NCBI GenBank assembly: GCA_946800325.1
Contig: OX326957.1
Coordinates: forward strand, 12,815,591 to 12,879,590
Direction of reading: 5' to 3'
Origin: Luzula sylvatica
Taxonomy: Eukaryota; Streptophyta; Magnoliopsida; Poales; Juncaceae
Length of the DNA: 64,000 nucleotides
Shown here: one piece after another, positions 23,373-34,508 of the stretch
Layout: the number at the start of each line of letters is the position of its first letter
How positions within the stretch are numbered: the first letter of the stretch is position 1
Made by a program: the position numbers and the translations under genes
Notes under the pieces: model-generated
The model's database searches: none
Seen by the model: only the letters and a program-made list of their open reading frames with translations
Told to the model about the DNA's origin: nothing

Positions 23373-23711
23373 TAAGCCCAAGCCCATACATATATTTATC
23401 AAGTTTAATTAGCCCAAATAATTTTAGGGAAAGATTATTTTAAGGAAAGAAAGTTAGGAAATAATTATGGGGCAGATTTTAATTATAAGGAAATTAGTTT
23501 AGGAAATAATTTTTAAGGCAATGTTTAATTCCTTGTATCTCAAGTTTATTGAGCCTATAAATAGGACTTGGATGGTTAGCAATTAAATGATCAAATATCA
23601 ATTAGAAAAGAGAGAAAGACTTGTAAGAGACTATTAGAATTATAAGAGAGAGTTTTTTGTTTATTAGAAATTCCTATTAGAAATCCATATTCGAATTTCG
23701 TATTACCAACA
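23367..23711 (+). repeat. Copia 3' LTR
   Basis: 345 bp, 342 identical to the 5' LTR. It begins with the last sense codon (TGT) and the stop codon of the polyprotein, then is followed by the AAATT target duplication. Confidence 0.96.
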
Positions 23712-24583
23712 AAATTAAACTATAGATCTTCAAATTACAATTTTATTCAACATATATAATTGCAAACCAATAACAAACAATTCATTCCAATCACACAATA
23801 ACTATGAACCAACTCCAAGAACTCTTCTTTTCTTTACATATTTTTTTTTAACTGAAAAAAAATAGTAACATCAAAAGATAATTAGTCTTTGTTGCTTAGA
23901 TATACAAATATGAAGTGCTAAATCATAAGTTTATTCCTTTTGAATTTCTGAAATTTGCATGTTTGCTTCACAAACTGATGACTATTCTCTCAAAAGTCAA
24001 AACCTCATGGATTTCTCAATTTAAGTTGCATGTTTAAATCACATATTTGTAATTATTCAAGAACAAAAGAGAGAAACATAAATATCGAGTATGGCTTGTA
24101 AACAAATCAAACTCGAGTTGAAAATAATCCTAATTGTTCAAGAACTCAGTTTCGGTTTAGCTAAGAAACTAGTAGTTTTTTGTGAAGAGAGAAATGAGAG
24201 AGGAACAGACGTGGCAGAACGCGCCACATCATCAATTCGGAAAACAAAAATTAGGGAAATAAGTGGGGTTTGTATCATTACTGAATATAAAAAGGCATCA
24301 CGGATTCATTTGAATATAAGTTTCTAATTCCAGACTCTCTCATTAGAAAATTAAAGTTATTTTCTATTATATTAATCTCACATTATTACTAGAACTCATT
24401 TATGCATAAGCCTACATACATTTTGTTATTATTTTACGCTATAGTAACAAATGTTTTATATTTATTAATTAGTCAAGCTATATAATCATATATAAAGTAT
24501 AACAAAGTTTTATGAGAAAATCCTAACAATATATATTATATTATTTTTGTTCACAGTAGTTTATGTAATACAAAACATAGAAG

Positions 24584-25121
24584 CTATGTTACGTGGATAC
24601 TCCAAAAATGCAGAAGTATCCTGAGGATACGGGTATCCGATACGGATACGGGTACGATACGGCTCGGATACGTATCGGATACGCCACGTGGCGTATCCGA
24701 TTATTTTAATATTTATTTTTTTCGGATACGGCGGGGATACGGCAGGATACGGCTGGGATACATTCAGGATACGGCTGGGATACTCCATTTAGGATACTTC
24801 GGCCCATTATATATTTTGGCCCATAATATTCTTAAATAAATTATATATAATACTTGTAGGATACTTCTAGGATACTTCTAGAATAAATTTAGAATACTTT
24901 TATGATACTTGTATTATTATGTTGATTTTATTTATTGTCATGATATTTAAATTCAAAATATTATTTAATTTATTATTTATTTATTTATTATATACAATAT
25001 AAATATATTAAACTAATAATTATATAGCCGTATCCGTATCCGTGATTTTTTTAAAATTGCCGTATCGCCGTATCCGTATCGTATCGGATACGATATCCGT
25101 GTCCGTATCCGTGCAACATAG
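24584..25121. mobile_element. hAT-like MITE, GGATACGG family, copy 1
   Basis: Element of 538 bp with inverted ends CTATGTTACGTGGATAC and, reverse-complemented, CTATGTTGCACGGATAC. It is flanked by the 8-bp duplication CATAGAAG (24576-24583 and 25122-25129). The empty site survives in A2 (AAAACATAGAAGCAATC, near 39070) and A3 (near 58752). Subterminal regions are dense in GGATACGG and its complement, and the centre is AT-rich. It has no ORF and needs a transposase in trans. Confidence 0.88.
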
Positions 25122-25643
25122 CATAGAAGCAATCAATCAATGTATTCACCGCCGATTATTGATTAAATAGTACTACTAAAAAGTTGATAAAAAGTACACG
25201 AAAATATAAATAACGTCATATTTAATAGTGAAAAAAAATAAAAATATCCAAATTTTATTAAGAAAAAACTTAACTAAATTATTTAACATGATAAATTCGA
25301 AAAATTTAAAACTTTAAAAATCACAACAATATTTAATATATGTTTATCACTTATAATTCCAAGAAGTTATTTATGTTTTGGTAGGTTAACTAATTTTTTA
25401 TTTCTGTTAATATTAAAATTGTTAAACAAAAACACAAACTTGGCCTTCATATAACTATACAGAATTCTTAAAATTATGGTGTTATATTAGAGAAAACGTT
25501 AATTTATCTTAATAAAAGTACATTGTTAGGCAATTTATTTCTTACATATTATTTTTGCATTCATATGCAATGACTGGAATGGATGTCAAAAAAAAATAAT
25601 TCAAACTAGTAAATTTACAAATTTTTAAAATCAAAGTTCTAAA

Positions 25644-26208
25644 TCGAAATCAAAAGCAGTAAGGAAAGATCAGCTAGATCTCTCTCTATCTCTCTCTCGT
25701 CGGTAGAACGCGTGTTTCACTAGGCGGTGTGCCGGGCTAGTGTATCAACATAAAGATAAGAAGCAAGCTTCAAAAGTCGATAAAGGAACTCTCGCTAGTA
25801 TTGACGATGTTTACTAGCTTTCGACGCCAGGAGTCACCTGCCTTTGGTACTTCTTTCTTGCATCGCACTTGACTTCATTCTTTTTTGGAAGATGGAATTT
25901 CATTATCATACGTACTTTCAGTTTCTCTCTTTCGGTCGACTACCCGCACTAGTATTTTAGTCAGGAGAAGAGGAATCCGGCAGTCCATGTCTTTCCTTAT
26001 ATGTATTACATTTCAAACACAGTTGACTGATCATTGACTTCAAAACTTCCATTAATACGGAGCCGAACCTCTCATTTCATTGATTCTCTCAGGGAGTCTG
26101 TCTTGTTAGGGCGAAGGTTTCAGCTATTTTTTTCAATCTCATTCTTTTTTTTCTTTCTTTCTGTCGCTGTGATGCTGCCTGAATCTCTGGTTAAGAGTGA
26201 TCTTGGTG
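25644..26208. other. 565-bp insert without target duplication, possible organellar DNA
   Basis: Present in A1 only. A2 reads 'GTTCTAAAAAGTATATTAGT' across the site (near 39590-39612). The insert replaced about three bases (AAG) and has no target duplication, no inverted ends and no A tail. This fits end-joining capture of a DNA piece. Its composition is less AT-rich than the surroundings, and 'TTTCACTAGGCGGTGTGCC' and the following text have the feel of plant mitochondrial intergenic DNA, but I could not verify that. Confidence 0.5.
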
Positions 26209-26866
26209 TATATTAATATTTGATGCAAGTCTTATATTATATATATTAACTTGTTAGTATTTCATATATGACCAATTCATCTTCCATTTGTATTAATAAA
26301 CTTGTAACATAATGTGAGTTATTAAGATTTTGATTAAACTTGATCTAACATTAATCTAGTGAATGATAGTTTGTCCACGTCATTGATGTAACATGACGTG
26401 AACTTTTACATATGTTCAAAGCATGTTCGTATTTATACCTGCTTACAAATTAAAAAAAACATTGCTTGGTAATTTTATTATGTTGTGGTTTTCACAACTT
26501 TAGAAAGTGTCCAACCGGGATTTTAAACGAGAACGATAGATTTATTAATATGCCATAAACTTGTCCGAATCCGAACAAATTAATCAATTGACGATGATTT
26601 GACCATAAAAGAGACATGTTGAAGTAGTTCTTCGAATTACTATTACGAATGCTTTGTCGACTGAACACCAAGGATGTCTAGGAACTAGATTTTGTATGAG
26701 ATTGATAAATTCATGTATGTATATTAGTATTTATCAATTAGGACGAGTAAGTATTATTTTCTGAATATTTTAGAAATATTTTGTCTAGTTTAATTTTACG
26801 TATGCCATTTAATTCCAATATATAAATTAATCTAATATATTTTTGCGTTATAATAATAATTAATAC

Positions 26867-27149
26867 CAATGTTTTAAATTTCGATATAACGATCTATCGC
26901 GCTTGGACCGATATAGCGGCGCTGTTTAGTTGTTTGCAGTATTGCGTTTTAGAAATATTTATTGCGAATTGCGCTGTGACGGCGCAATTGCGTCGTAATA
27001 GCGCAAATCGCAAAAAATATTTTTAAAACGTATTGCCGCAATCAACTAAATAGCGTCGCAATATTGTCGCAATATCGTGCAATATCGGTCACCATATGTA
27101 AATTACAATTCAACAACAATGGACCGCTATATCGCAATTTAAAACATTG
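26867..27149. mobile_element. MITE with CAATGTTTTAAAT ends, copy 1
   Basis: Element of 283 bp. Its ends are CAATGTTTTAAATTTCGATAT and, reverse-complemented, CAATGTTTTAAATTGCGATA. The flanking octamers ATTAATAC and CTTAAAAC agree at 6 of 8 positions, suggesting an old 8-bp duplication as made by hAT elements. The interior is rich in GCGCAATTGCG-type palindromes. Confidence 0.65.
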
Positions 27150-27780
27150 CTTAAAACTAATATATACTTTTCATTTCTTTTAATGTTCGCAAAAATAATT
27201 TTCATATTACTAATAAATACTTCATTTCTTTTAATGTTTATAATGTTTGAATTTTTCGTACCCACGTACCGCACCTAGACAGCGGAACATACGACCAACC
27301 ATAACCCTAGGATCTCGTTTCGATCAAATTTAAAGGAATGATTATGATTAAATATACCACCGGAAATTGATCACGTACGAAAGATTTAAGCAAATTCTTC
27401 TCTGTTGCACTTCTTGTTCACGGTTAAATTTCGTGTTCCTTGATCACTAAGCCTCTCAATTCGAGCCTCCCTACTCCATCCACCACGAAGAAATGACAAT
27501 TGCCCTAGTCCGATCGACAATTCCTCGTACGACAGATCACTCTTATTTAAGTCTTCCCAATTTGACTTATTAATTAGGATAATAATTTCTGAAAATTATC
27601 CCAAATTTTCAAGGGAAATGACAGTTAGAGAGAGAGAATCACGTTTTGCACTATATATAATCATATGGATAAGATCCAATGAAAAATTCTTTTTTGAAAT
27701 TTCAAAATTGTCTACAACCTTTCACTAATCAAAGATGATAAATCATTCAAACAGAGAACAAATCATCACGAAAGTAATTG

Positions 27781-28860
27781 ATAATCTAATTATATTATAT
27801 TATATTGTACTTCTTGTTTTATATTCAATTATATCATATTCTTTTATATTCAATTATATTATATTATTTTATATTATATTATAGTTTTCATTATATATTA
27901 TTATATTATTTTTTATTATATTATACTATAAATTTATAATATATTAGATTGTGTGATGTAGTATGATATGGAAATTGGATTACGGGCTTGATTGTTTTGA
28001 GGCATAAGATGGGATAGGATTTCAATATCCGGAATAAGCCGAAAATATCTTGTTTGTTTTGAGGGATTAAATGGGATAGTATTTCTTGTCCCAGTACTTC
28101 GTACTCCCACTTCAAATCGGTATTACAAATCCATGGATAAAGCTATCCATGTATTTGATTATAATATTATTTCTTTAAATTTTATTCATGAACAATAATT
28201 ATATTATAATTATATTATATTATATTAAACAACAATAATAATATATTATGTACTATTTTATAATGTAATATAATAAAATTTAAAACAATTTATAATATAA
28301 TATAAAACAATATAACATAATATAATATATTATAATATAATATAACATAATATAATATAATATAAAATATTATAATATAATATAATATAATGTAATATAA
28401 TATAAACCAATATAATATAAAATAATATAAAACAATATAATATAATATAATATAATATAATATAGTATAAAATAATATAATATAATATAATATAACATCA
28501 GATAACAACATAAAAAATATATACTATAATATAAAACAATATAAATAATATAATATAATATAATATAATATAATATAATATTAATTAATTAAAGTAATAT
28601 AATATAATATAATATAATATTAATTAATTAAAGTAATATAATATAATATTACATTATATTATATTATATAATAAGAATTAAATGACATACATATAATATT
28701 ATATTAAATTATATAATGTTATTTTATGATATAATATTATATTATATTATATAATAAGAATTGAAGTAATATAATATAATATAATATTATAATATAATAC
28801 AATATTATATTATACAATAAAATAAAATAAATGTAATATTTTATAATATTCAAATATTCA
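27781..28860. repeat. Period-5 AT satellite (TATAA/TTATA)
   Basis: 27786-27950 is made of TTATA-type units and 28195-28860 of TATAA-type units, the reverse orientation. They flank a ~230-bp non-repetitive core (27951-28180). The layout is an overall inverted repeat able to fold back. Repeated I/Y/L ORFs over it are artefacts. Related sequence occurs in other blocks at 16378-16600, 35345-35600, 46195-47255, 52870-53100, 54328-54560 and 61710-61920. Confidence 0.85.
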
Positions 28861-28958
28861 AATCCTGGATTTTGTACCAAAGAACCAAACAAGAGATTTG
28901 ATATACATGATTTCAAAATACAACAAATCAAACAACTCACATGAATTACCAAATACAC

Positions 28959-28988
28959 GGATAGTGAAATACATGTATTTCACTATCC
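28959..28988. repeat. Perfect 30-bp palindrome
   Basis: The left half GGATAGTGAAATACA is followed directly by its exact reverse complement. The identical palindrome is at 47369-47398 in D2. Confidence 0.9.
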
Positions 28989-30061
28989 ATGTATATCACA
29001 ATCCCTCGAAACACATGGATTATGAAATACAAGATGTGCAATATAAAAAATTTAGATGAATGAGTATAAAATACTATACAGTTGAAAGTCAAACAAATGA
29101 TTTTGAGACATGCCGACACGTGTTTGTTTTTTGGATTTTATTTCTATTACAATCCAATTTATATTCATGTATAAAAAAAATATATAATGGACTCAAACTC
29201 ATCACAATATTCTTAATGAAGTGACAAAATAAATTGATTGAAATTTCTACTCAATTAAATGTTAATTGACACGTTTAATTAACACATCAATAATTTATAT
29301 GACCACATGTTGACACGTGTCTTTTTTTTAGTTTTGTTTCTATTGCAATACAGATTATACCCATGTATGGAAGAAAAATATAATTGATCCCCAAACTCAT
29401 CACAATATCCTCAATGAGATGACAAAGTGAATTGATTGACATTTCTAATTGACTCAATTAAATGTTAATTGACACGTTTAATTAACACATCAATAATTTA
29501 TAATATATTAATATTACTAAATGTTAATTGACGTTTTAATTATCGTTAATTGAGTCAATCAATAATACTAATCAACCTACTTAATTTTCTCTTGTCGTCT
29601 CATCAAGAATGTCATTTTTATGTTATTGGGGCTCTATATATAATTCACGTATGAAACTGGCTCAATTGTTAATTTCATACGGTATAATTTGCAATTATGT
29701 TCTTTTTTTTTAAAAAAAATTGATATTTTTTTATGTTAATGGATGAAATTTTAAATATATATTTCGATTTTGTGTGTATTATTCATGATTTTCTTTTATT
29801 TGTTTTGAAACTTTAATTTTGTTTGAATTATAACATATTATATTTTATTTATTTTGGGTGAATTTATAATGATGGACCAATTTCATGGATCCTTATTAAT
29901 TACAACGCATATATCCATGTAGACAAATTTCATGAACATTTATTAATTGTAATATATTTATTGACATGGATATATTTGCAAGCATTTCATGGTTATATAA
30001 TTGAGTTTAAACGTACCCGCGCAAATTTATTTAAACAAATTATACAAAAACATATAAAACT

Positions 30062-30098
30062 AAGTCTCGCACAATTGTTTCGCGGTCTATTGCTATTT
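30062..30098 (+). mobile_element. Degenerate Helitron-like 3' end in D1
   Basis: 'CTCGCACAATTGTTTCGCGG' followed by 'TCTATTGCTATT' resembles a hairpin plus CTAG end with mutations. The D2 copy (48477-48513) is the same. In D3 (63019-63055) the end reads 'CTATTACTAGT', keeping CTAG-T. The 5' end is not found. Confidence 0.35.
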
Positions 30099-30393
30099 TA
30101 TTATAAAGTCCATACAGTCTAACTATGTTATGTAGTATTTTTTTTGTGATTAAATTGTTGCAAATTAATGCCTCTCAGTCGAAGACAAAACAAAATACCC
30201 GGAATACAATGCATGAATTTTCCTAGCGAATGTAATATTGCAATTACAAGACTCTAGGAGAAGTATCGTCCCTTGCTTTAAGAAAAGGGAAATTACACTT
30301 TGCCCCAAAAATGCACGATCACATTCTCTGTAAATTAAATAACACATTAAGTTAACACGGTTAATAACAAGAAATACTTGGTTAACAATTAAA

Positions 30394-30397
<4 letters not shown>

Positions 30398-30457
<60 letters not shown>
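30398..30457. repeat. (TA)n microsatellite
   Basis: About 60 bp of TA. The D2 counterpart (48808-48841) is about 34 bp, one of the few differences between otherwise near-identical copies. The segment carrying it is bracketed by the direct repeat CACGATCACATTCTCT (30314-30329 and 30464-30479), which is present only once in D3. Confidence 0.95.
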
Positions 30458-30461
<4 letters not shown>

Positions 30462-31884
30462 TTCACGATCACATTCTCTATAAGTCAGTGGTCTTAACCA
30501 ATCATACTTTATTTAAATATAACTATTGTTTATCTTAATTTTTTTAACACCATTACAAATAACCAGAAAATATATTTGGTTAAAATCATGCATGAATTGT
30601 CTTGTTAGATCATCCAAATAACATGTCATGCCAAGATTCAACCAAGATTATTGAAAAATCTAGATACTGATTTCCCGTCTCTTTTTCTCTTCTTAGCACA
30701 CAAAAGTTGCATCTCATGCATAATGTGTGGGCGGAATATAGGTCATATATATCGTTAATTTTCATCGGGAAATACACACAAAAATCGCATCCCGTTCATA
30801 ATATCTAGAGGGAATAGAGTTAATAAAAAGTCGTTTGATTTTGATTGAAAGTGATTATATTTTTTTTCTTCTAAAAAAATAGTTACAATTGACGAACACA
30901 AAATTTTGTTGAGATATTGGAAGAAATCAATAATATAAAAGGGCATCACGGATTCGTTGGAATATAAGTTTCTAATTCCAGACTCTTGCTTTCATTGAGG
31001 TGATTATTTTATTTATTTCATAAACTTTGTTAATTTGGGTATATCAAAAGTATTGATGAAACATTTCCAATTGGAATTGGAATAAACTTGATTTGTTTGT
31101 AACTTATTTTTAAACAGAGACAAAAATATTGCGGTACTGGGGCATAATGGGTTTTATTTTATTAATAGTAATACTTTTTTTTCTTAATTAGGCACAATGG
31201 GGATGGTGGACGTTTTAGAGTGGATTGACAAGTTGGAAACGGTGATGACCAGACATTGTGGGGTTTTCTACGAATGTTAGACCAAACTGTGTTCAATGCA
31301 AGAACTAATCCAAAGAAGAATACAAAACGGAGGAAATTGAGAAATTCCATGACCAAGAGAGTGGTGAACTAATAGAACAAGAGAAGTATGAATGGCGCAA
31401 GGGAAGTGTTATTTTTAGAACAGTCTGAATTTAGAGATGTCTGAATCTAGAACAACTGTATTAAAATCTCCAAACTACTCTTTTTAATCATGGAATGACG
31501 CAATAAAAGTGCTAACTCTAGAAATGGATTAAGAGAGGATTAAGAATTGATATAGCTTTATTTCTTCTACTATATTTATCTTCTTCTAATTTGGATGGTA
31601 TTTTGAATTTCAAATTATCTTAAAAAATACTGAAGGAAAGTATATTGAATTAGAAATGAATTTTGTTTTATTAACTGTGTGTTTTAATAAGTGATTTACA
31701 TAATGCCTAAACTGGTTATTTATAACCCTAATCATAACGATAACAATCTACCTAACTCATTGTATATCTTCTATACACCTGATGCTATGAACCAATATCC
31801 TGAACCATACTATGGTGTTAGAACTATACTAAAAACTCTTAACTCAGATGTTACTGCTAATAGTCCCCCTCAAGCTCAATAATT

Positions 31885-32210
31885 CAAGCCGGGATGTAGC
31901 CAGGTCTTTTGTAAGTCCATCAGCAAGTTGGTCCTTAGAGCTGACATGCCGCACAATGAGTTGCTTGTTCTAAACTTTTTCCCTGACGAAGTGATAGTCT
32001 ATTTCAATGTGCTTCGAGCGCGCATGAAATATTGGATTAGCTGCTAGATATGTTGCCCCCAAATTATCGCACCAGAGAATAGGTGTTGTAGGAGAAACAA
32101 TGGAAAGTTCTCTGAGTAGATAACGAATCCACACAATTTTGGTTGAGGCCATCGCCATGGCCTTGTATTTAGCTTCGGTACATGATCGAGAGACCGTAGG
32201 CTGTTTCTCT
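31885..32210 (-). pseudogene. Copia RNase H/C-terminus fragment, copy 1
   Basis: Same decayed Copia 3' end as at 14585-14965, with the same in-frame TAG (31970-31972) and the same frame break ahead of EAKY. The C-terminus reads ATSRLELLSLRGTISSNI then stop. A polypurine tract (GAGGGGGA, 31863-31871 on the minus strand) follows, so the LTR should extend to lower coordinates. Confidence 0.85.
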
Positions 32211-32512
32211 GAGTATATATATTCAATATTTCAATGAATGTAAACCTTACAGTTTCGTCCTCATTTTTGGCGGTTTAGGGCTATGTTGAGCTGGCGAAGT
32301 CGTAGGTGGAGCTTTCTAGGTTAAAAATATACAATTTAATAATTTTCAAAAAAATACCCCTTTAATTTTTAAGAATTTTAAAAACTTCAAGTATCGCTTA
32401 GATTTCCCAAGGAAAATATAATGGGGCGAATTGAGGAGCCGTCTAAACTTCAAGTACCGCTTAGATTTTGAAGGATAAATTTGTTAATTTGGATTTTAAG
32501 AATGATATATAA

Positions 32513-32730
32513 GAAATTGTTCTTTTTTTAAAAAGATATTTTGGACATTTATAAATGTGTATCACAAAATTTATTTGTTATAAATATTTATTGAACAATT
32601 CAGATTTTCTATTTATCTTATCATTCATTGATAAATACACTTAAAAAATTAGTTTAAATACTCATCAATTGATAATGACTCATAATAATATAAGAAAAAA
32701 AGAATGTATAAATTAGAATTGAACTCTCCT
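32513..32730. mobile_element. Small AT-rich MITE family, copy 4
   Basis: Same family as 8752-8980, ending '...GAACTCTCC' at about 32730. It is slightly shortened compared with the copy at 15271. Confidence 0.5.
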
Positions 32731-32881
32731 AAATTAATATCAAAATATTTATTATTTATTATTATTCTTGTAAATCAAGCTGACCGAACTGTCATGATTA
32801 TTTAAACTTCAATATGGATAAAATAGTCATTTTGCTAGTTTTCCATCAAACCAAAATTATTAAAAAACTTAAAGAGACAAC

Positions 32882-34508
32882 CTATGTTGCACGGATACGG
32901 ATACGGGTAGCGTATCCGATACGATACGGATACGGATACAGCTATATAATTATTAGTTTAATATATTTATGTTATATATAATTAATAAATAAGTAATAAA
33001 TTAAATAATAAATTAATAATATTTTTAAATTAAATATCATGACAATAAATAATGTCAACCAAACAATACAAGTATCATAAAACTATCATAAACTTGTTCT
33101 AGAAATATTTTAGCGAAGGAAATACAGTTTTGGATCATCGCTAAAATGGTACGTAGGACAAACGAACGTACGCGTTCGTGGGCATACGAAACATATTAGT
33201 AAAACTGGTATAACTTTCAGTAGGAAACTCCGATTTGAATGGTTCAAATTGGGTTAGTTAGATAATGAGATTATCTAGAACGTTCATGTTGTAATATATT
33301 TCATTTGAGCGAAGTATCAGTATCGTTCTAATGAAATACCGAAAGGGTGCGACAGTTTGACATACAGTCAGTAAAACGGCCGTAACTTTCGGGTCCGAAC
33401 TCAAATTGGGCTGGGCCAAATTGGGTTGGAAAGATAATTAGATTATCTACAACTTTCGTAAATGTTCAAAGTCGGTTGGAACGATTTAATATTTTCGTTC
33501 TGACAGATTACTGAAAGGGTGTATGCAGTTTTCTGTTTGAAAAGGTGTATAGAAGATATACATGCCTTTTGGCCCATCCTTATCCTATGGAGTATATATA
33601 GGATGTTTCTCTCTCTCTCTCATCAGTCCAACCAGTTGAATAATTAGATTAGTTCAACCAGAAAATTAATGGAGTTAATTTAGAATTAATCCAGAAATTA
33701 AGAGACTCTAATCACTTGATGAAAGAGTGCGAAGAGATTGAGAGAGAAGGAGAAAAGAATTTTCTCCGTCTAGAGAATCGAAACGCAATCATGCAAGTTC
33801 GCCGGTGCATCGTCTAGGCAGGTGCATCCGCGACCGAGGTGCTACGACTCACGGTGGATACGGGTAGAGGAGCGACACATGTGGCTCTTCGTTGTGATCA
33901 AACCGGAGAAGTAATCGAGTAACGGGCTGTGGAATCATGCGGGCATGGAACGCACGAAGACAACCCGAGGCGTGTCGAAACGGTGGGAGACGTGCGGTAT
34001 GGGACGTACGGGCTAGTCACCAACGTGACACCGAAGGAAATAGAAGGCGGCGATCAACCCTTCGTGTGCCATCAATTTGGCACTGGTATGAATCTGTCCT
34101 TCTATTCGCATCGTACCCTCGAAGTCGTGGCGTGATCTCGGGAATCGGGGAATCGAACCGGGCCTTCATTCCGCTGCGCGGGCCCGGGGTCGAGGATATT
34201 TCCCTACATTTAGAACTAATCTAGAAGTATCCTAGAAGTATCCTATATAATTTATTTAAAAATATTATGGGTCAAAATATATAATGGGCCGAAGTATCCT
34301 AAATGGAGTATTCCAGCCGTATCCTGGACGTATCCCCAGCCGTATACTGCCGTATCCCCGCCGTATCCGAAAAAAATAAATATTAAAATATTCGGATACG
34401 TCACGTGGCTTATCCGATACGTATCCGAGCCATATCGCACCCGTATCCGTATCGGATACGCGTATCCTCAGGATACTTCTGTATTTTTGAAGTATCCGCG
34501 TAACATAG
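32882..34508. mobile_element. hAT-like MITE, GGATACGG family, copy 2, with nested insert
   Basis: Ends CTATGTTGCACGGATAC and, reverse-complemented, CTATGTTACGCGGATAC. The flanking octamers are GAGACAAC (32874-32881) and GAGACAGC (34509-34516), one mismatch. The related unoccupied sequence is in D2/A3 (GAGACACCATCACG near 51383). It is in the opposite orientation to the copy at 24584. An unrelated ~1.1-kb sequence interrupts the middle. Confidence 0.85.
33105..34215 (+). mobile_element. Nested insert, LTR-like, unclassified
   Basis: Sits inside the MITE of 32882-34508. It has a TATA-like GTATATATAGGA (33592-33603), a CT-rich stretch, and two related ~180-bp units with 'GTAACTTTC(G)..' and 'AGATTATCTA' (33210-33300 and 33375-33465). 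Its last 400 bp is distinctly GC-rich, unlike everything around it. These traits suggest a solo LTR or LTR fragment. The borders are uncertain: similar 9-mers TCTAGAAAT and TCTAGAAGT lie at the two junctions. Confidence 0.4.

Larger units (their letters stand above)
18989..23711 (+). mobile_element. Intact Ty1/Copia LTR retrotransposon
   Basis: Complete 4723-bp element: 345-bp LTRs starting TG and ending CA, primer-binding site, one uninterrupted gag-pol ORF, polypurine tract and a 5-bp target duplication AAATT (18984-18988 and 23712-23716). The unoccupied site is preserved in A2 (ACTAAATTAAACTATAG near 37920) and A3 (near 57698), which proves the borders. The LTRs differ at only three positions (19131/23509, 19188/23566 and 19320/23698), about 0.9%. 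At an assumed 1.3e-8 substitutions per site per year this is roughly 0.3 million years. It is possibly still autonomous. Confidence 0.97.
15501..26430 (+). repeat. A block, copy 1 (A1)
   Basis: Collinear with A2 (34510-39830) and A3 (55488-59220). It consists of a module with 'CATCTCATGCATAATG' (15811 and 17740), period-5 AT sequence (16378-16600) and a first-exon-like segment (18040-18500). A long AT-rich part follows, ending near 26430 where D1 begins. Compared with A2 it carries a Copia element, a hAT MITE and a 565-bp insert, and it lacks about 250 bp present at 38380-38650. Confidence 0.8.
26431..32873 (+). repeat. D block, copy 1 (D1)
   Basis: Matches D2 (44730-51100) and more distantly D3 (61591 to the end). 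In order it holds a MITE (26867-27149), period-5 AT satellite, a 30-bp palindrome, two ~205-bp tandem units (about 29095-29505), a degenerate Helitron end, a TA array, the repeat module, Copia debris and a small MITE. The part 27150-31905 is nearly identical to D2, and the flanks are not. Confidence 0.85.

Noticed and set aside
19342..23402. Many ORFs overlapping the Copia gag-pol on other frames
   Set aside because: They are shadow ORFs of a GC-richer coding sequence. None has family motifs.
24561..24788. Minus-strand ORF MEYPSRILNVSQPYP and its relatives at 34252-34555
   Set aside because: They translate the GGATACGG-rich ends of the hAT-like MITE.
28290..28958. Y/I/L-rich ORFs of 73 codons (also 46685-47368, 35459-35641 and 54254-54445)
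   Set aside because: They arise from the period-5 AT satellite, which is stop-free in one frame.
33929..34224. 68-aa and 95-aa ORFs in the GC-rich insert
   Set aside because: They overlap in different frames, lack motifs, and the region is better explained as LTR-like non-coding sequence.
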